A stretch of 47,083 bases of DNA from Methanothrix sp. (GCA_025361645.1 JANYKI010000098.1:1-47083); one strand, 5' to 3'. Numbered from the stretch's first letter, positions 23,844 to 32,087 are shown. Translations and numbers: made by a program. The notes: a model not told the origin generated them from the sequence alone.

Positions 23844-24911
23844 ATGCGAATGCAGCTAAAATTGACATCAAAGGAGAGGTTAGTTCTTTATGGTCTTGCC
23901 AGATATCCGGGGCTCAGTGACATAGATCTCGCTTCTAATATTGGCGTTGATCGCTCAACGATATTCAAGAGCAAAAGAAAGTTTAGAGATTGGAAACTCA
24001 TAAAACTTTTGAATGTGCCTTCCGGAGAAGCTGTAGGTGCCGAAATCCTGACCTCCGTCTTCGTGAAATACAATCCGACTGCTCCCTTTGAGGTAAGAAA
24101 GGGTTCCCCCTCTTATCAGAATTGGGTGAATTATCCTAATTGCGTCTCGCACATAGCCACAGATACTGATTCAGTATCAACGTTCTACTCTCGAAGTCTC
24201 ACTGACTTCCGGGTGAACTTCGATCCTATAATCGACGAATACTACCGGAACGATTTTGTGGAGGATATTCATTACTTCCATTATCCCTTCCAGGTCTCCA
24301 GCTACTCGGCTGATGCTGCTCTCGCGGTAGACGGCCTCTTTGATCTCACCAGATCCGATCTTTCTGGGGAGATAATACCACCCAAGGCCGCTTTAACTGA
24401 GGACTCCCGCCTCACAGAGAAGGACAAGCTCACGCTCTACGCCTTTGTGAAGTATCCCATGCTCTCCGACCTGGAGCTTTCCCGGAGGACGGGCATCTCC
24501 CGGCCCACCATCTCCGGAAAGCGAACCAAGTTCTTCCAGAGCGGGCTATTGACTCGCGAGGCCTACGTGGATTGGCAAAAGATCTGCTGCGAGCTGATGT
24601 CCTTTTATCATGTACGCATCAGGCACGGTCACGATCGCGAAGATCTTTCCCAGGTCTACCAGGCCTTCCGCAGGATTGGAGCGCCTCTGTACAGCTATCT
24701 GCAGCCGGGGGAGATCTTCGGAGCCTTCCTGTCCACAGGCTATCCGGATCTAAAGAACCGCATGGATAAGGAGCTTCGCGCTCTCTCTGTCCAGGGCCTC
24801 ATCGAGGAGCGGCCCATGCTCGTGATCATGCCCCTCACCGAGATCAAGGCTAGCAAGATCGATTACTCGCCCATGGTGGCTAAAATGCTGGATGTGAGCA
24901 AGGAGATCTGA
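23844..24911 (+). CDS. Duplicated winged-helix regulator-like protein
   Basis: The 355-residue protein is built from two similar halves. Each starts with a winged helix-turn-helix: residues 7-53 (LTSKERLVLYGLARYPGLSD, then DRSTIFKSKRKF) and about 192-240 (LTEKDKLTLYAFVKYPMLSD, then SRPTISGKRTKF). Each is followed by about 120 residues of alpha/beta sequence that look like a ligand-binding or dimerisation domain. The pairing implies an internal duplication that lets one chain bind DNA as a pseudo-dimer. The 5' half is AT-rich and the 3' half GC-rich, so the two halves have different histories or one was replaced. A strong TATA box gives a leaderless transcript. I do not know a characterised member; a regulatory role is inferred. 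Confidence 0.7.
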   Translation: MRMQLKLTSKERLVLYGLARYPGLSDIDLASNIGVDRSTIFKSKRKFRDWKLIKLLNVPSGEAVGAEILTSVFVKYNPTAPFEVRKGSPSYQNWVNYPNCVSHIATDTDSVSTFYSRSLTDFRVNFDPIIDEYYRNDFVEDIHYFHYPFQVSSYSADAALAVDGLFDLTRSDLSGEIIPPKAALTEDSRLTEKDKLTLYAFVKYPMLSDLELSRRTGISRPTISGKRTKFFQSGLLTREAYVDWQKICCELMSFYHVRIRHGHDREDLSQVYQAFRRIGAPLYSYLQPGEIFGAFLSTGYPDLKNRMDKELRALSVQGLIEERPMLVIMPLTEIKASKIDYSPMVAKMLDVSKEI

Positions 24912-24913
24912 AG

Positions 24914-25750
24914 ATTGCATTTCCTCGCGAGATTGCCGTAGTCTGCTCTAGAGCAGATCCGGCAAGCCTCAATATTTATGAGCGTCTGCTGGAGTTACGG
25001 TCCTGGCAGTGCAAAGAGGGCTACAGTTCTTACGGTCGATGGCTACTGATAATTCACGATGAAAAGCAGACACGTTTAAGCGGGCTGGATGATCGATTGA
25101 TCGATTTAGGATTGCAGCCAAAGATGGTGGTCTTTGCCAGCCGGCATGAAGCGAAAGCCGGTTTGCCATGGCTGGGTGGGCATTTCACGGGCATACAAGA
25201 AAACGGCCAGAGCAAGCTTTCTGCGGCTGCGCCCTCTGGCCTGAGATCATTTTTGCATAACATTGCCAATCAAGCTCTACCCGGTTTTGCGGTATCTGCC
25301 GAGGCCACTCATCACGGGCCGGTGGACTTGAAGACGCCCTGCTTTTTTGCTGAGATAGGCAGCACTCTGAAGGAATGGCAGGATCGGCAGGCAGGGGAGG
25401 CGGTAGCCAGGGCAATTTTAGCCCTGGAGACAAAGGAGCTTCCCGTATTCCTGGGCTTTGGCGGCGGGCATTATGTGGCCAGGCAGACGGATCTCATGTT
25501 CAAGGCGGCGGTGGCCTTCGGACATCTTTTCTCCAATTACCAGATGGCGGGAGTAAATCGGGATTTAGTGGATGAGGCATGCCAGAAATCGAAAGCTACC
25601 TATGCCTACCTTGATAGAAAGTCCCTCCGCTCTGAGGAGAGAAAGAGAATTGAGGGAATTTTAGCTGAGCTGGATTTGCCAGTGCTAAGAAGCCGGGAGA
25701 TTCGAGCCAAATTCCCACTGTCGGGAACGGATCATTCGACTCCGGCATAA
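24914..25750 (+). CDS. dtdA: D-aminoacyl-tRNA deacylase, archaeal type (DTD2)
   Basis: The product removes D-amino acids from mischarged tRNA. It is recognised by IAVVCSRADPASLNI at the start, FASRHEAKAGLPWLGGHFTG, EATHHGPVDLKTP, FAEIGSTLKEW and GFGGGHYVAR; THHGP and GGGHY are the DTD2 signatures. The family N-terminus is encoded here only in a frame with no ATG, GTG or TTG before a TTG at 25097, which would remove about 60 conserved residues. Upstream, ATT at 24914 lies 8 bases after a GGAG site (24902-24905). A CTG at 24908 overlaps the TGA of the previous gene. I therefore place the start at the ATT, giving 278 residues, the usual length. A sequencing error is the alternative. Confidence 0.85.
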   Translation: MAFPREIAVVCSRADPASLNIYERLLELRSWQCKEGYSSYGRWLLIIHDEKQTRLSGLDDRLIDLGLQPKMVVFASRHEAKAGLPWLGGHFTGIQENGQSKLSAAAPSGLRSFLHNIANQALPGFAVSAEATHHGPVDLKTPCFFAEIGSTLKEWQDRQAGEAVARAILALETKELPVFLGFGGGHYVARQTDLMFKAAVAFGHLFSNYQMAGVNRDLVDEACQKSKATYAYLDRKSLRSEERKRIEGILAELDLPVLRSREIRAKFPLSGTDHSTPA

Positions 25751-26090
25751 ATCGCGAATTTGTGGAAAGAGCGAAATGAAGAAATTGACCTTTGCGTCAC
25801 TGGGAATTCTCTTACTGGATGTGGTTTGACGCTCTGTATTTCGACAACACCACCTGGCGAACCATGATCACTGCCACCCCGAAGAAGCCTTTTGGGCAGA
25901 AGTCAATCATGAAATACTCCTTGTAAAATATTTTAATATAAATTAACGATTCACTAGAGTTACTATTAACAGGATTTATTCCAGCTTTTTCCGGCAAAAA
26001 GTGCATACCAACAAAAAGAATTTATACCAAAAGAACACCATAACAGTATATCAAAATAAATTAAGTTTTAATTCCGGCCCAGTGGTAAAA
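25751..26090 (+). other. AT-rich spacer with small open frames
   Basis: These 340 bases hold no certain gene. A 17-codon frame at 25776-25829 (MKKLTFASLGILLLDVV) looks like the beginning of a signal peptide. A second frame, 25792-25926, with a possible TTG start, reads HWEFSYWMWFDALYFDN and ends KKPFGQKSIMKYSL, which is protein-like. Together they could be one frameshifted small secreted protein. The rest (25927-26090) is AT-rich and contains TATA-like elements (TATAAATT near 25939, TTTATACC near 26021) that may serve the following HTH gene. Confidence 0.3.
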
Positions 26091-26423
26091 ATGTCAAAAA
26101 ATTCAGGGAACAGCCCCACAAGCAGCTTCTCTGCCCTGCAAGAGAGAGCACTCGATCTCATCGGCTCCCGAGGAAACGGCCTGTTTCAGTCGGAGCTGCG
26201 TCGTCTCATGTCCATAGACAGCAGCAAGTGCTCGAAGATTGTGTGCAAGATGCAGAGTTCCGGTCTCATCTACCGAGAAAAGGTTCCCGCCAGCAGCACC
26301 TATCTGATAAAGCTCACCCGGCCCCTCCAGGAGATCTCTTTTGACAAACCGGCTCGCCGCAACATCGATAGCTACTTAACTGAGTTCTATCTGCTCTACT
26401 TGGTGCGCGGCATCTCTGGCTAG
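26091..26423 (+). CDS. Small winged-helix (MarR-like) regulator
   Basis: From the ATG at 26091 the product is 110 residues. Residues 15-85 form a winged helix: SALQERALDLIGSRGNGLFQ, SELRRLMSIDSSKCSKIVCK (recognition helix) and SSGLIYREKVPASSTYLIK (wing). It looks like archaeal MarR/DUF7343-type HTH proteins. A frame extension to 26001 would add 30 residues encoded by AT-rich leader sequence and is unlikely. The C-terminal 25 residues are helical and hydrophobic (YLTEFYLLYLV) and may dimerise. It precedes the ether-lipid prenyltransferase gene by 21 bases on the same strand and may be cotranscribed. Target unknown. Confidence 0.65.
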   Translation: MSKNSGNSPTSSFSALQERALDLIGSRGNGLFQSELRRLMSIDSSKCSKIVCKMQSSGLIYREKVPASSTYLIKLTRPLQEISFDKPARRNIDSYLTEFYLLYLVRGISG

Positions 26424-26444
26424 GGGCCGCAGGGGCTTATTGCA

Positions 26445-27266
26445 TTGAGGGCATATTGGGAGATCTTGCGGCCGTTCAACTGCATGATGGCAGCAGCGGC
26501 TGCCATTATCGGTCTGGCTATAGCCGGGGGCCTGCCGCCCAGGGCGACAGCACTCATTTTTCTTACAGTCTTCCTGATTACAGGCGCAGGAAACGCCATT
26601 AACGATTACTATGATCGAGAGATTGATGCCATAAATAGACCCGGGCGCCCCATTCCCAGCGGACGCGTCAGCGCAAAGAAGGCTTTCTATTATTCTCTGG
26701 CCCTCTTTGTTGTGGGATGCCTATGCGCGGGACTGGTAAACCAGATCTGCCTGGCCGTGGCCGCCTTCAATTCTGTGCTCCTCTTTCTTTATGCCAGAAA
26801 TCTCAAGGCCACGCCGCTGGCGGGAAACATCTCGGTTGCTTTTCTCACCGGCTCCGCCTTTCTCTTCGGCGGCGCAGCGGCAGGCAGCGCGGGCCTTCTA
26901 GCTAACAAGGTTCCCTTTTTGCTCTCCTTTCTGGTCAGCATGAGCCGGGAGATCGCCAAAGACATTGAAGACATGGCCGGTGATCGGGCGGGCGGCGCGC
27001 GCACGTTGCCCATCCTGGCGGGCGAGCGCACCTCTGCGGCGCTGGCGGCGGCCTTTGCCCTGGCGGCGGTTGGCTTAGGCATCTATGCGCCCTTCGGCAA
27101 GGTGTATCTGGCGATAGTAGTAGTAGCTGATCTTTTCTTCCTACTCTCCGTGCTGAAGATTTCCCGCGGGGATGCCACGGGCTCGCAGAAGGCGCTAAAA
27201 AAGGGAATGGCAGTGGCGCTGGTGGCGTTCTTGGCAGCGGCCTTGCTGCAAATGAATCACTTCTGA
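26445..27266 (+). CDS. Digeranylgeranylglyceryl phosphate synthase-like UbiA prenyltransferase
   Basis: The 273-residue membrane protein has the two aspartate-rich motifs of UbiA enzymes: NDYYDREIDAINRPGRPIPS and AKDIEDMAGDRAGGARTLP. About eight hydrophobic segments surround them. In archaea this subgroup adds the second geranylgeranyl chain to geranylgeranylglyceryl phosphate, making the backbone of archaeol lipids. The start is a TTG at 26445 (MRAYWEILRPFNCMMA), which matches the family N-terminus. The ribosome-binding site is weak. Another UbiA activity, such as a quinone-type prenyltransfer, is possible, but the motif details favour the lipid enzyme. It is preceded by a small HTH gene. 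Confidence 0.85.
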   Translation: MRAYWEILRPFNCMMAAAAAIIGLAIAGGLPPRATALIFLTVFLITGAGNAINDYYDREIDAINRPGRPIPSGRVSAKKAFYYSLALFVVGCLCAGLVNQICLAVAAFNSVLLFLYARNLKATPLAGNISVAFLTGSAFLFGGAAAGSAGLLANKVPFLLSFLVSMSREIAKDIEDMAGDRAGGARTLPILAGERTSAALAAAFALAAVGLGIYAPFGKVYLAIVVVADLFFLLSVLKISRGDATGSQKALKKGMAVALVAFLAAALLQMNHF

Positions 27267-27495
27267 GTTTGATGATCATCCATTCTTCTTATGCCTGCGC
27301 TCGGCAAGCTTTCTGATCGATATATTTAGGATGGTGCGCATCTATTTGTTCTCATCGAAGATCTGAGGTTCCCATTCCGGATGCAATGTGTTCTTTGTTA
27401 CGCATGTATTGGCCTTGCACTCCAAGGAGAGTTTAAGGAGATCTGGAAAAATAGTCGCAAAAAAATATGGGCGTGAGAATTCTTACTAGATATCA

Positions 27496-28296
27496 TCACT
27501 TGCAATGGCACTCTGCGTATGTCACTTCGTAGGTCTTGGGGTCACGGTAAACCGTATTCAACTGGCATTTTTTGCCAGCAGCGCATTGGCCCACGCATTT
27601 CCCCAGGTTATAGTCGTACTGGCACCTGGCCGGTTCAGGCGTCTTGAAGCAGTACCTGAATAATCCCATTTGAGCATCTATTACCCCACAGACAATAGGA
27701 TTGCCATTGGCATCCAGACAGTTGTCTCTAAGGCCTTTTGCCACGGCCTCTTCTTTGCTCACGCAGACGCATCCAGTAGGACAGACGACGTCCGGAATCT
27801 GATAGCAGAATTTCGGGTATCCACGGGGATCTTTGCCGCACTCCTTCCTTTCGTTCCCGCAGAATTTATTGTATCCCAGCTTCCTGGCCTCTTCTTCGGT
27901 CAAGCATCTGCATTCAGCTGGACACGGACTGGCGGCTGAGAAGCAATACAATGGCCTTTTGTTCGCATCATAACCGCAGGATATCCTCTGACCGGAGCAG
28001 GGAGTGTAACCCATTTCTTTGGCTTTCTCTTCGGTCATGCAATTGCAGCCCTGGGGGCATTTGGCCTTGAAGCAATACTTAAGAACCATCGCCCCAGTAG
28101 GTGATCTCTCTTCACCGCAGGGAGCCGTCTGGCACATATCAAAATTTCCAGCGCCAAACAGCTCGTTTGCCTGAGCATTAGTAAGACACCGGCAGCCTTC
28201 CGGGCAGTTCTGAGCGCATGCTGACCAGGGGATCAGTGCAAAGACGATCAATAAAACGAAAAGCAGAGATGCTCCGAACCATCTTCTTATTTGCAT
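27496..28296 (-). CDS. Secreted four-repeat cysteine-rich protein
   Basis: After a signal peptide (MQIRRWFGASLLFVLLIVF, cleavage near SACAQ, residue 29), the mature chain consists of four repeats of about 45 residues. Each opens CPxxCxCxTxEEAxxxGY: CPEGCRCL, CPQGCNCM, CPAECRCL and CPTGCVCV. Each continues with two to three more cysteines and ends YCF or FCY. A fifth, divergent segment ends with CQYDYNLGKCVGQC and AECHCK. The total of about 30 cysteines suggests a disulfide-rich or metal-binding extracellular protein. The ATG is preceded by AAAGGAG at 28310-28316, a strong ribosome-binding site. No anchor is visible. I do not recognise a named family. Confidence 0.75.
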   Translation of the reverse strand: MQIRRWFGASLLFVLLIVFALIPWSACAQNCPEGCRCLTNAQANELFGAGNFDMCQTAPCGEERSPTGAMVLKYCFKAKCPQGCNCMTEEKAKEMGYTPCSGQRISCGYDANKRPLYCFSAASPCPAECRCLTEEEARKLGYNKFCGNERKECGKDPRGYPKFCYQIPDVVCPTGCVCVSKEEAVAKGLRDNCLDANGNPIVCGVIDAQMGLFRYCFKTPEPARCQYDYNLGKCVGQCAAGKKCQLNTVYRDPKTYEVTYAECHCK

Positions 28297-28610
28297 TTTT
28301 ATTCATCTCCTTTGATGCAGCTTTCTTTTAGGGTGCTCCTCGGGATGGTGGTCCTTCTCGGGCAATGTTTTCCGGCAGATTCTTTGGATCGAGCGGTGAA
28401 CACCCCTATAGATTGACTATAGTATATCTGTGATTATTTATCAAGGTTTTCCCTGTTTTACACGAATAATGATAATAATTGTATATGAGGTCTACATAGC
28501 TTCTCTTATCAACCAGCATCTGACAGACTGCAAAAATATTTGGGTCTTGGTCGTTTTGGTTTTGGTCCTCATGCCCGTCACTTCTTGAACATGCTTTGAT
28601 CGCGCCTATC
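28297..28610. other. Intergenic region without a gene
   Basis: These 314 bases lie between the cysteine-rich gene and the end of the binding-protein genes. They hold the leader and promoter of the former; an A/T-rich block at 28420-28480 contains TATA-like sequence on the minus strand. A T- and G-rich stretch (28540-28572) repeats TTGGTC/TTTTGGT units. Two CTATAG palindromes flank ATTGA near 28409. I see no coding or RNA gene. Confidence 0.4.
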
Positions 28611-29462
28611 TCAGATCGGTATGAAACCGTTCTCTGTAGCTATCTTCTGACCTTCAGGGCTCAGGATATAATCTATAAAGGCCCTGGCACCGGGCGAAGG
28701 CTCTCCCAAAGTGACAAAGAAAAGCTTTCTGGCCAGAGGATAAGCGCCACTTTTTATGCTCTCAATCGAGGGCTGGATGCCGTCCAGAGATATCACCTTA
28801 GTGTCTCCCGTCATGACAAAGCTGTATCCCATATAGCCGATGGCGTTGTCGCTGCGCTGCGTACTGAACTTGACCTCTGAACTCTCCCCCGCATCATAAG
28901 ATACCGCAGGAGTCTCCGCCTCCCGGCTTCCCATTATGATCTCATTAAAGGTGTCTCTGGTTCCTGAGCCGGCCCTTCTGCCAATGGCAAATATTTCCGT
29001 GTTCGGCCCGCCCAGCTCTTCCCAGTTGGTTATGTCTCCGGCATAAATCTGTTTAACTTCATCTTTGGTGAGTGTTGTTACTCCGGAATAATACACATCT
29101 GGACTTACTACCAGACATATGGCATCAAATCCCACCGGTTGCTCGATAAAACGTACCGTTGGCGTCTCATATCTCTGTCTCTCTTCCAGTTTAATCTCTC
29201 GGGAGCTCATGGCAATATCCGATCTGCCCTCGGCTACGTCCACGATGCCTACGCCGCTACCTCCTGATTTTACGTTCACGGTGTAGTTGTCCTGCATCAT
29301 ATTGAACTCCTCGGCAGCGAGTTCTGCCATGGGCATGACTGTGCTGGACCCCGATACTGCAATCGTCACCTCTCTAGCTTCACTGGACGCTCCCGCCAGG
29401 ATAAAAAACAGCAACAATGTCAATAGCATGCTTTCGGCTCTCATCAAGATATGATTTGCCAT
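28611..29462 (-). CDS. PstS-like phosphate-binding protein, copy B
   Basis: The protein is a periplasmic-type solute-binding protein of the PstS family. It has SGSSTVMPMAELAAEEF at the mature N-terminus, SGGSGVGIVDVAEGRSDIAMSSRE, the ligand loop RRAGSGTRDTFNE and a C-terminal SPEGQKIATENGFIPI. It should bind phosphate or a related oxyanion outside the membrane. The frame extends to a TTG at 29525, overlapping the upstream stop, but the signal peptide (MLLTLLLFFILAGASSEA) begins far inside. ATG codons at 29462 or 29444 are more likely; I give the first. No lipobox cysteine is seen. No permease or ATPase genes are adjacent, so its role may be sensing or scavenging. Confidence 0.82.
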   Translation of the reverse strand: MANHILMRAESMLLTLLLFFILAGASSEAREVTIAVSGSSTVMPMAELAAEEFNMMQDNYTVNVKSGGSGVGIVDVAEGRSDIAMSSREIKLEERQRYETPTVRFIEQPVGFDAICLVVSPDVYYSGVTTLTKDEVKQIYAGDITNWEELGGPNTEIFAIGRRAGSGTRDTFNEIIMGSREAETPAVSYDAGESSEVKFSTQRSDNAIGYMGYSFVMTGDTKVISLDGIQPSIESIKSGAYPLARKLFFVTLGEPSPGARAFIDYILSPEGQKIATENGFIPI

Positions 29463-29521
29463 ACTATTATGTAAGGTTGATGTCAGGCTGGAATTGAGGT
29501 GTCCAAGAATCGGTAAAAGGA

Positions 29522-30370
29522 TCAAACTGGTATAAAACCCTCTTCCGCTGCCATCTTCTGGCCCTCGCGCCCTTGCACGAAATCTATGAATGCTTGTGCA
29601 CCGTTCGTAGGCTTTCCGAAGGTGTAGAAGTAGAGATGCCGGTGCAGCTCATAGAGATCCAATTTTATGTTATCGTAGCTCGGTGCGACTCCGTTAAAGG
29701 CTATACCTTCAACGTCGCCCCCCAAATAGTTGAAACCCAGATAGCCTATCGCCTTATCGCTTCCCGATATGGCAGTCTTGACCTCGGCCCCGCCAAAGGC
29801 CACAGTATCAACGCCCGGCGTCTCGGCATCTCTGCTGCCGAGGACTACCTCATTGAAGTTATCGCGGGTTCCGGAACCCTCCTCTCGGGATATCACGTAG
29901 ATTTCTGCATCCGGGCCGCCAAGCTCCTTCCAGTTGGTGATGTTTCCAGAATAGATATCTTTGACCTGCTGCCGGGAGAGGCCCGTCACTCCCGCCAGGT
30001 ATACCTCATCGCTCACCGCCAGGCTGATGCCGTCCAGGCCGACCAAGAACTCCTCAAAAGAGTCGCCAAATCTTTGCCTTTCGTCCTCGGTTACCTCACG
30101 GGAAGCCATAGCTATGTCGTTCTTGCGCTCGGCAATGCCCAGAATTCCGGCTCCCGTCCCCCCGGCGGAAACCGTCACCACATAGTCCTTCTGCAGGACA
30201 TTGAATTGCTCTGCGGTAACCTCGGCCAGAGGCATCACGGTTGATGATCCCGAGACGGTAACATCCCTGGCCGATGCCACCGACCAGGGGATGACGAAAG
30301 CCTGCAGAGCGATTAACAAAATGACTATTATTTTTCTAATGATCCCCACCAGCAGGAAGTGTATCGTCAA
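29522..30370 (-). CDS. PstS-like phosphate-binding protein, copy A
   Basis: This 282-residue paralogue of the downstream protein has a signal peptide (IIVILLIALQAFVIPWSVASA) followed by VTVSGSSTVMPLAEVTAEQF, SAGGTGAGILGIAERKNDIA, REEGSGTRDNFNEV and GREGQKMAAEEGFIPV. The phosphate-contact loops SGSST and GSGTRDNF are intact. The two copies are clearly homologous throughout, the result of a tandem duplication. The start is a TTG at 30370 or a GTG at 30349. It is the first gene of the pair. No transporter genes are next to it, unlike standard pst operons. An insertion-element-like hairpin lies just upstream at 30432-30452. Confidence 0.83.
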   Translation of the reverse strand: MTIHFLLVGIIRKIIVILLIALQAFVIPWSVASARDVTVSGSSTVMPLAEVTAEQFNVLQKDYVVTVSAGGTGAGILGIAERKNDIAMASREVTEDERQRFGDSFEEFLVGLDGISLAVSDEVYLAGVTGLSRQQVKDIYSGNITNWKELGGPDAEIYVISREEGSGTRDNFNEVVLGSRDAETPGVDTVAFGGAEVKTAISGSDKAIGYLGFNYLGGDVEGIAFNGVAPSYDNIKLDLYELHRHLYFYTFGKPTNGAQAFIDFVQGREGQKMAAEEGFIPV

Positions 30371-30431
30371 AATATGTAAAGCTTATCGTCGCAGTTTGGT
30401 GTCATATTAATAATTGAAACGGCGACGGCGC

Positions 30432-30452
30432 ACCCGCGCAGCAAGCTGCGGG
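30432..30452. mobile_element. Second hairpin resembling an IS200/IS605-type end
   Basis: CCCGCGCAGC (30432-30441), AA, GCTGCGGGG (30444-30452) can pair as a GCAGC/GCTGC stem extended by CCC/GGG with a two-base bulge. It is followed by TATTACG, close to the TATTCG after the hairpin at 87-106. The form (imperfect GC hairpin, then GGGGTATT) is shared by both sites. No transposase is near. Assigning it to a mobile element is inference. Confidence 0.35.
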
Positions 30453-30486
30453 GTATTACGTTTAAAATCAAAATCAGTCGTACAAA

Positions 30487-31581
30487 TCATACTCTTTCAT
30501 ATAGGCTAGTCCTCTGCACCGCCCTCTTTCCCCGCCCTTCTATCAGCTCTATCAGCTCCGCCGCGGATATACGGGGTGCCTCAAGGGAATTGCGTGCGAT
30601 TCCTTCATCCATGAGCGTTCCTCCCAGATCGTTGGCCCCCCAATCCAAAGCCGCAGCAGCGGCCTGGCGGCCCAATTTGGTCCAGCTCGCCTGGATGTTG
30701 ATGATGTTAGGATAGAGTGCAACCCTGGCCAGAGCATGCATCTTCAGACGATCTAAGAGATCGGCACCTTTGGCAATCTTGCCCAGCATATTATTATCAG
30801 GAATAAAGGGAAGCAGAACCATCTCTGTAAAACCTCCCGTTTCCAATTGAATCTCTTTTAAGATCTGCAAGTGCCGCAGGCGATCTTCTAAGCTCTCCAC
30901 ATGGCCAAAGAGCATGGTCGAAGTGGTAGGAATTCCCAACCTATGCGCCGCCATGATTATCTGCCGCCACTCTTCTGCCTTCAACTTATCCGGGCATATC
31001 TTCGCTCGCACAGAATCGACAAGAATCTCAGCCGCCGTGCCGGGCATGGAGCCTAGACCACTTCTCTTTAACTCCCGCAGGGCCTCTTTCACCTCAATAT
31101 GAGAATTTCGTGACATGTGCAGCACCTCCATGGGCGAGTAGGCATGCAGATGCATCCTGGGAAAGTCGCGATGTACGAGCTCTAAGATCCGGCAGTAATC
31201 CTCAAGCATCATTTCTGGCGCGAGTCCCCCTTGCAGGCAGATCTCCGTTGCACCCAATCGCTCTGCCTCGCTGGTGCGCTCTAAAATCTGCTCCGGCGTG
31301 AGGTGATAGATACTGCTGTGCTTGAAAGAGCAGAACCGGCAGGTACCTGTACATTCATTGGTGAAGTTGATATTTCGGTTTATGACAAAAGAGACCTCAT
31401 CCTGGCAGCTCTTTTCCCGCAGGGCATTGGACAGGCGAAAGAGGCGCAGGGGCTCTGACCAGAGCCGCTTCAGCGCGTCTTGATTACAATATTCTTGATC
31501 GGAATATGGCTCTGCAAGAGATGAAACGGTTTCCTCAATCACCGAGACGTCTGAGATCATCAGGATTCTCACTCTCCCCAA
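30487..31581 (-). CDS. cofH: FO synthase subunit CofH (radical SAM)
   Basis: The 364-residue radical SAM enzyme has its cluster motif at C77, C81 and C84 in NINFTNECTGTCRFCSF, the context of CofH. Other signatures are CLQGGLAPEMMLEDY, LHAYSPMEVLHMS and LGSMPGTAAEILVDSVR. It joins L-tyrosine's hydroxybenzyl group to 5-amino-6-ribitylaminouracil, the first half of FO synthesis for the deazaflavin coenzyme F420, the main hydride carrier of methanogens. CofG, which completes the reaction, is not in this window. The gene is full length. It lies 20 bases after the stop of the small RsmF-like gene on the same strand and may be cotranscribed with it. Confidence 0.92.
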   Translation of the reverse strand: MGRVRILMISDVSVIEETVSSLAEPYSDQEYCNQDALKRLWSEPLRLFRLSNALREKSCQDEVSFVINRNINFTNECTGTCRFCSFKHSSIYHLTPEQILERTSEAERLGATEICLQGGLAPEMMLEDYCRILELVHRDFPRMHLHAYSPMEVLHMSRNSHIEVKEALRELKRSGLGSMPGTAAEILVDSVRAKICPDKLKAEEWRQIIMAAHRLGIPTTSTMLFGHVESLEDRLRHLQILKEIQLETGGFTEMVLLPFIPDNNMLGKIAKGADLLDRLKMHALARVALYPNIINIQASWTKLGRQAAAAALDWGANDLGGTLMDEGIARNSLEAPRISAAELIELIEGRGKRAVQRTSLYERV

Positions 31582-31601
31582 TCCTCACATTCGGGCCGCT
31601 C

Positions 31602-32087
31602 TCAATCCGGGCAGGTCTCGCTCTCGACCGTGCTTGCCATTCTTCGTTCTTTGGGAATCTGGGAAATAAGCTTGCCATGTGAGTACAGACCGCACCCAAG
31701 CACATCCCCTCTATAAAATACCACCACATAGCCGGGCTCACAGTCCGATTCTATACCCTGGCTGCTTCCTTCCAGGAAGATCATGGCCTCTTCCCGGTTC
31801 AGATGAATAAGGTTTTTGGCGGCATATCGGCCAAAGACCTGTAGCGCAGAGGTGGTAGGCTTCCAGGGGCGGTCTTTGCAACTCATGATGCGCATCCCAA
31901 TGGTCTCATAGCTTAGCCGGGGAAGATCGACATCGCTAATGACCCAGATGCTTCTAGCTTTCCTGAAAAATTTGCAGCCGGAAAAGGCCTGCTCTGGAAT
32001 GCCGAACCGGTCTTGCCACAGCTTCGCTATGAGAGACTTGTCCAGCGGCTCGAATATGTTCCTAATTCTTGATGATCTTGGCGACAT
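31602..32087 (-). CDS. NSUN-associated protein (RsmF C-terminal-like, PUA type)
   Basis: The start at 32087 (MSPRSSRIRNIFEPLD) has a strong GGGAGG site six bases upstream; the frame is open to 32144 but the added residues overlap coding sequence of the upstream gene and have no ribosome-binding site. The 161-residue product resembles the C-terminal RNA-binding part of RsmF-type methyltransferases: IPEQAFSGCKFFRKARSIWV in the front half and a PUA-like end, REEAMIFLEGS, GYVVVFYRGDVLGCGLYSHGKLISQIPKERR. It overlaps the methyltransferase gene by 26 bases. I infer that it presents the RNA substrate to the catalytic subunit, as a split version of a fused bacterial enzyme. Confidence 0.75.
   Translation of the reverse strand: MSPRSSRIRNIFEPLDKSLIAKLWQDRFGIPEQAFSGCKFFRKARSIWVISDVDLPRLSYETIGMRIMSCKDRPWKPTTSALQVFGRYAAKNLIHLNREEAMIFLEGSSQGIESDCEPGYVVVFYRGDVLGCGLYSHGKLISQIPKERRMASTVESETCPD

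Noticed and set aside
28400-28425. Two CTATAG palindromes flanking ATTGA as an operator.
   Set aside because: Six-base palindromes are too short to be convincing without a conserved context.
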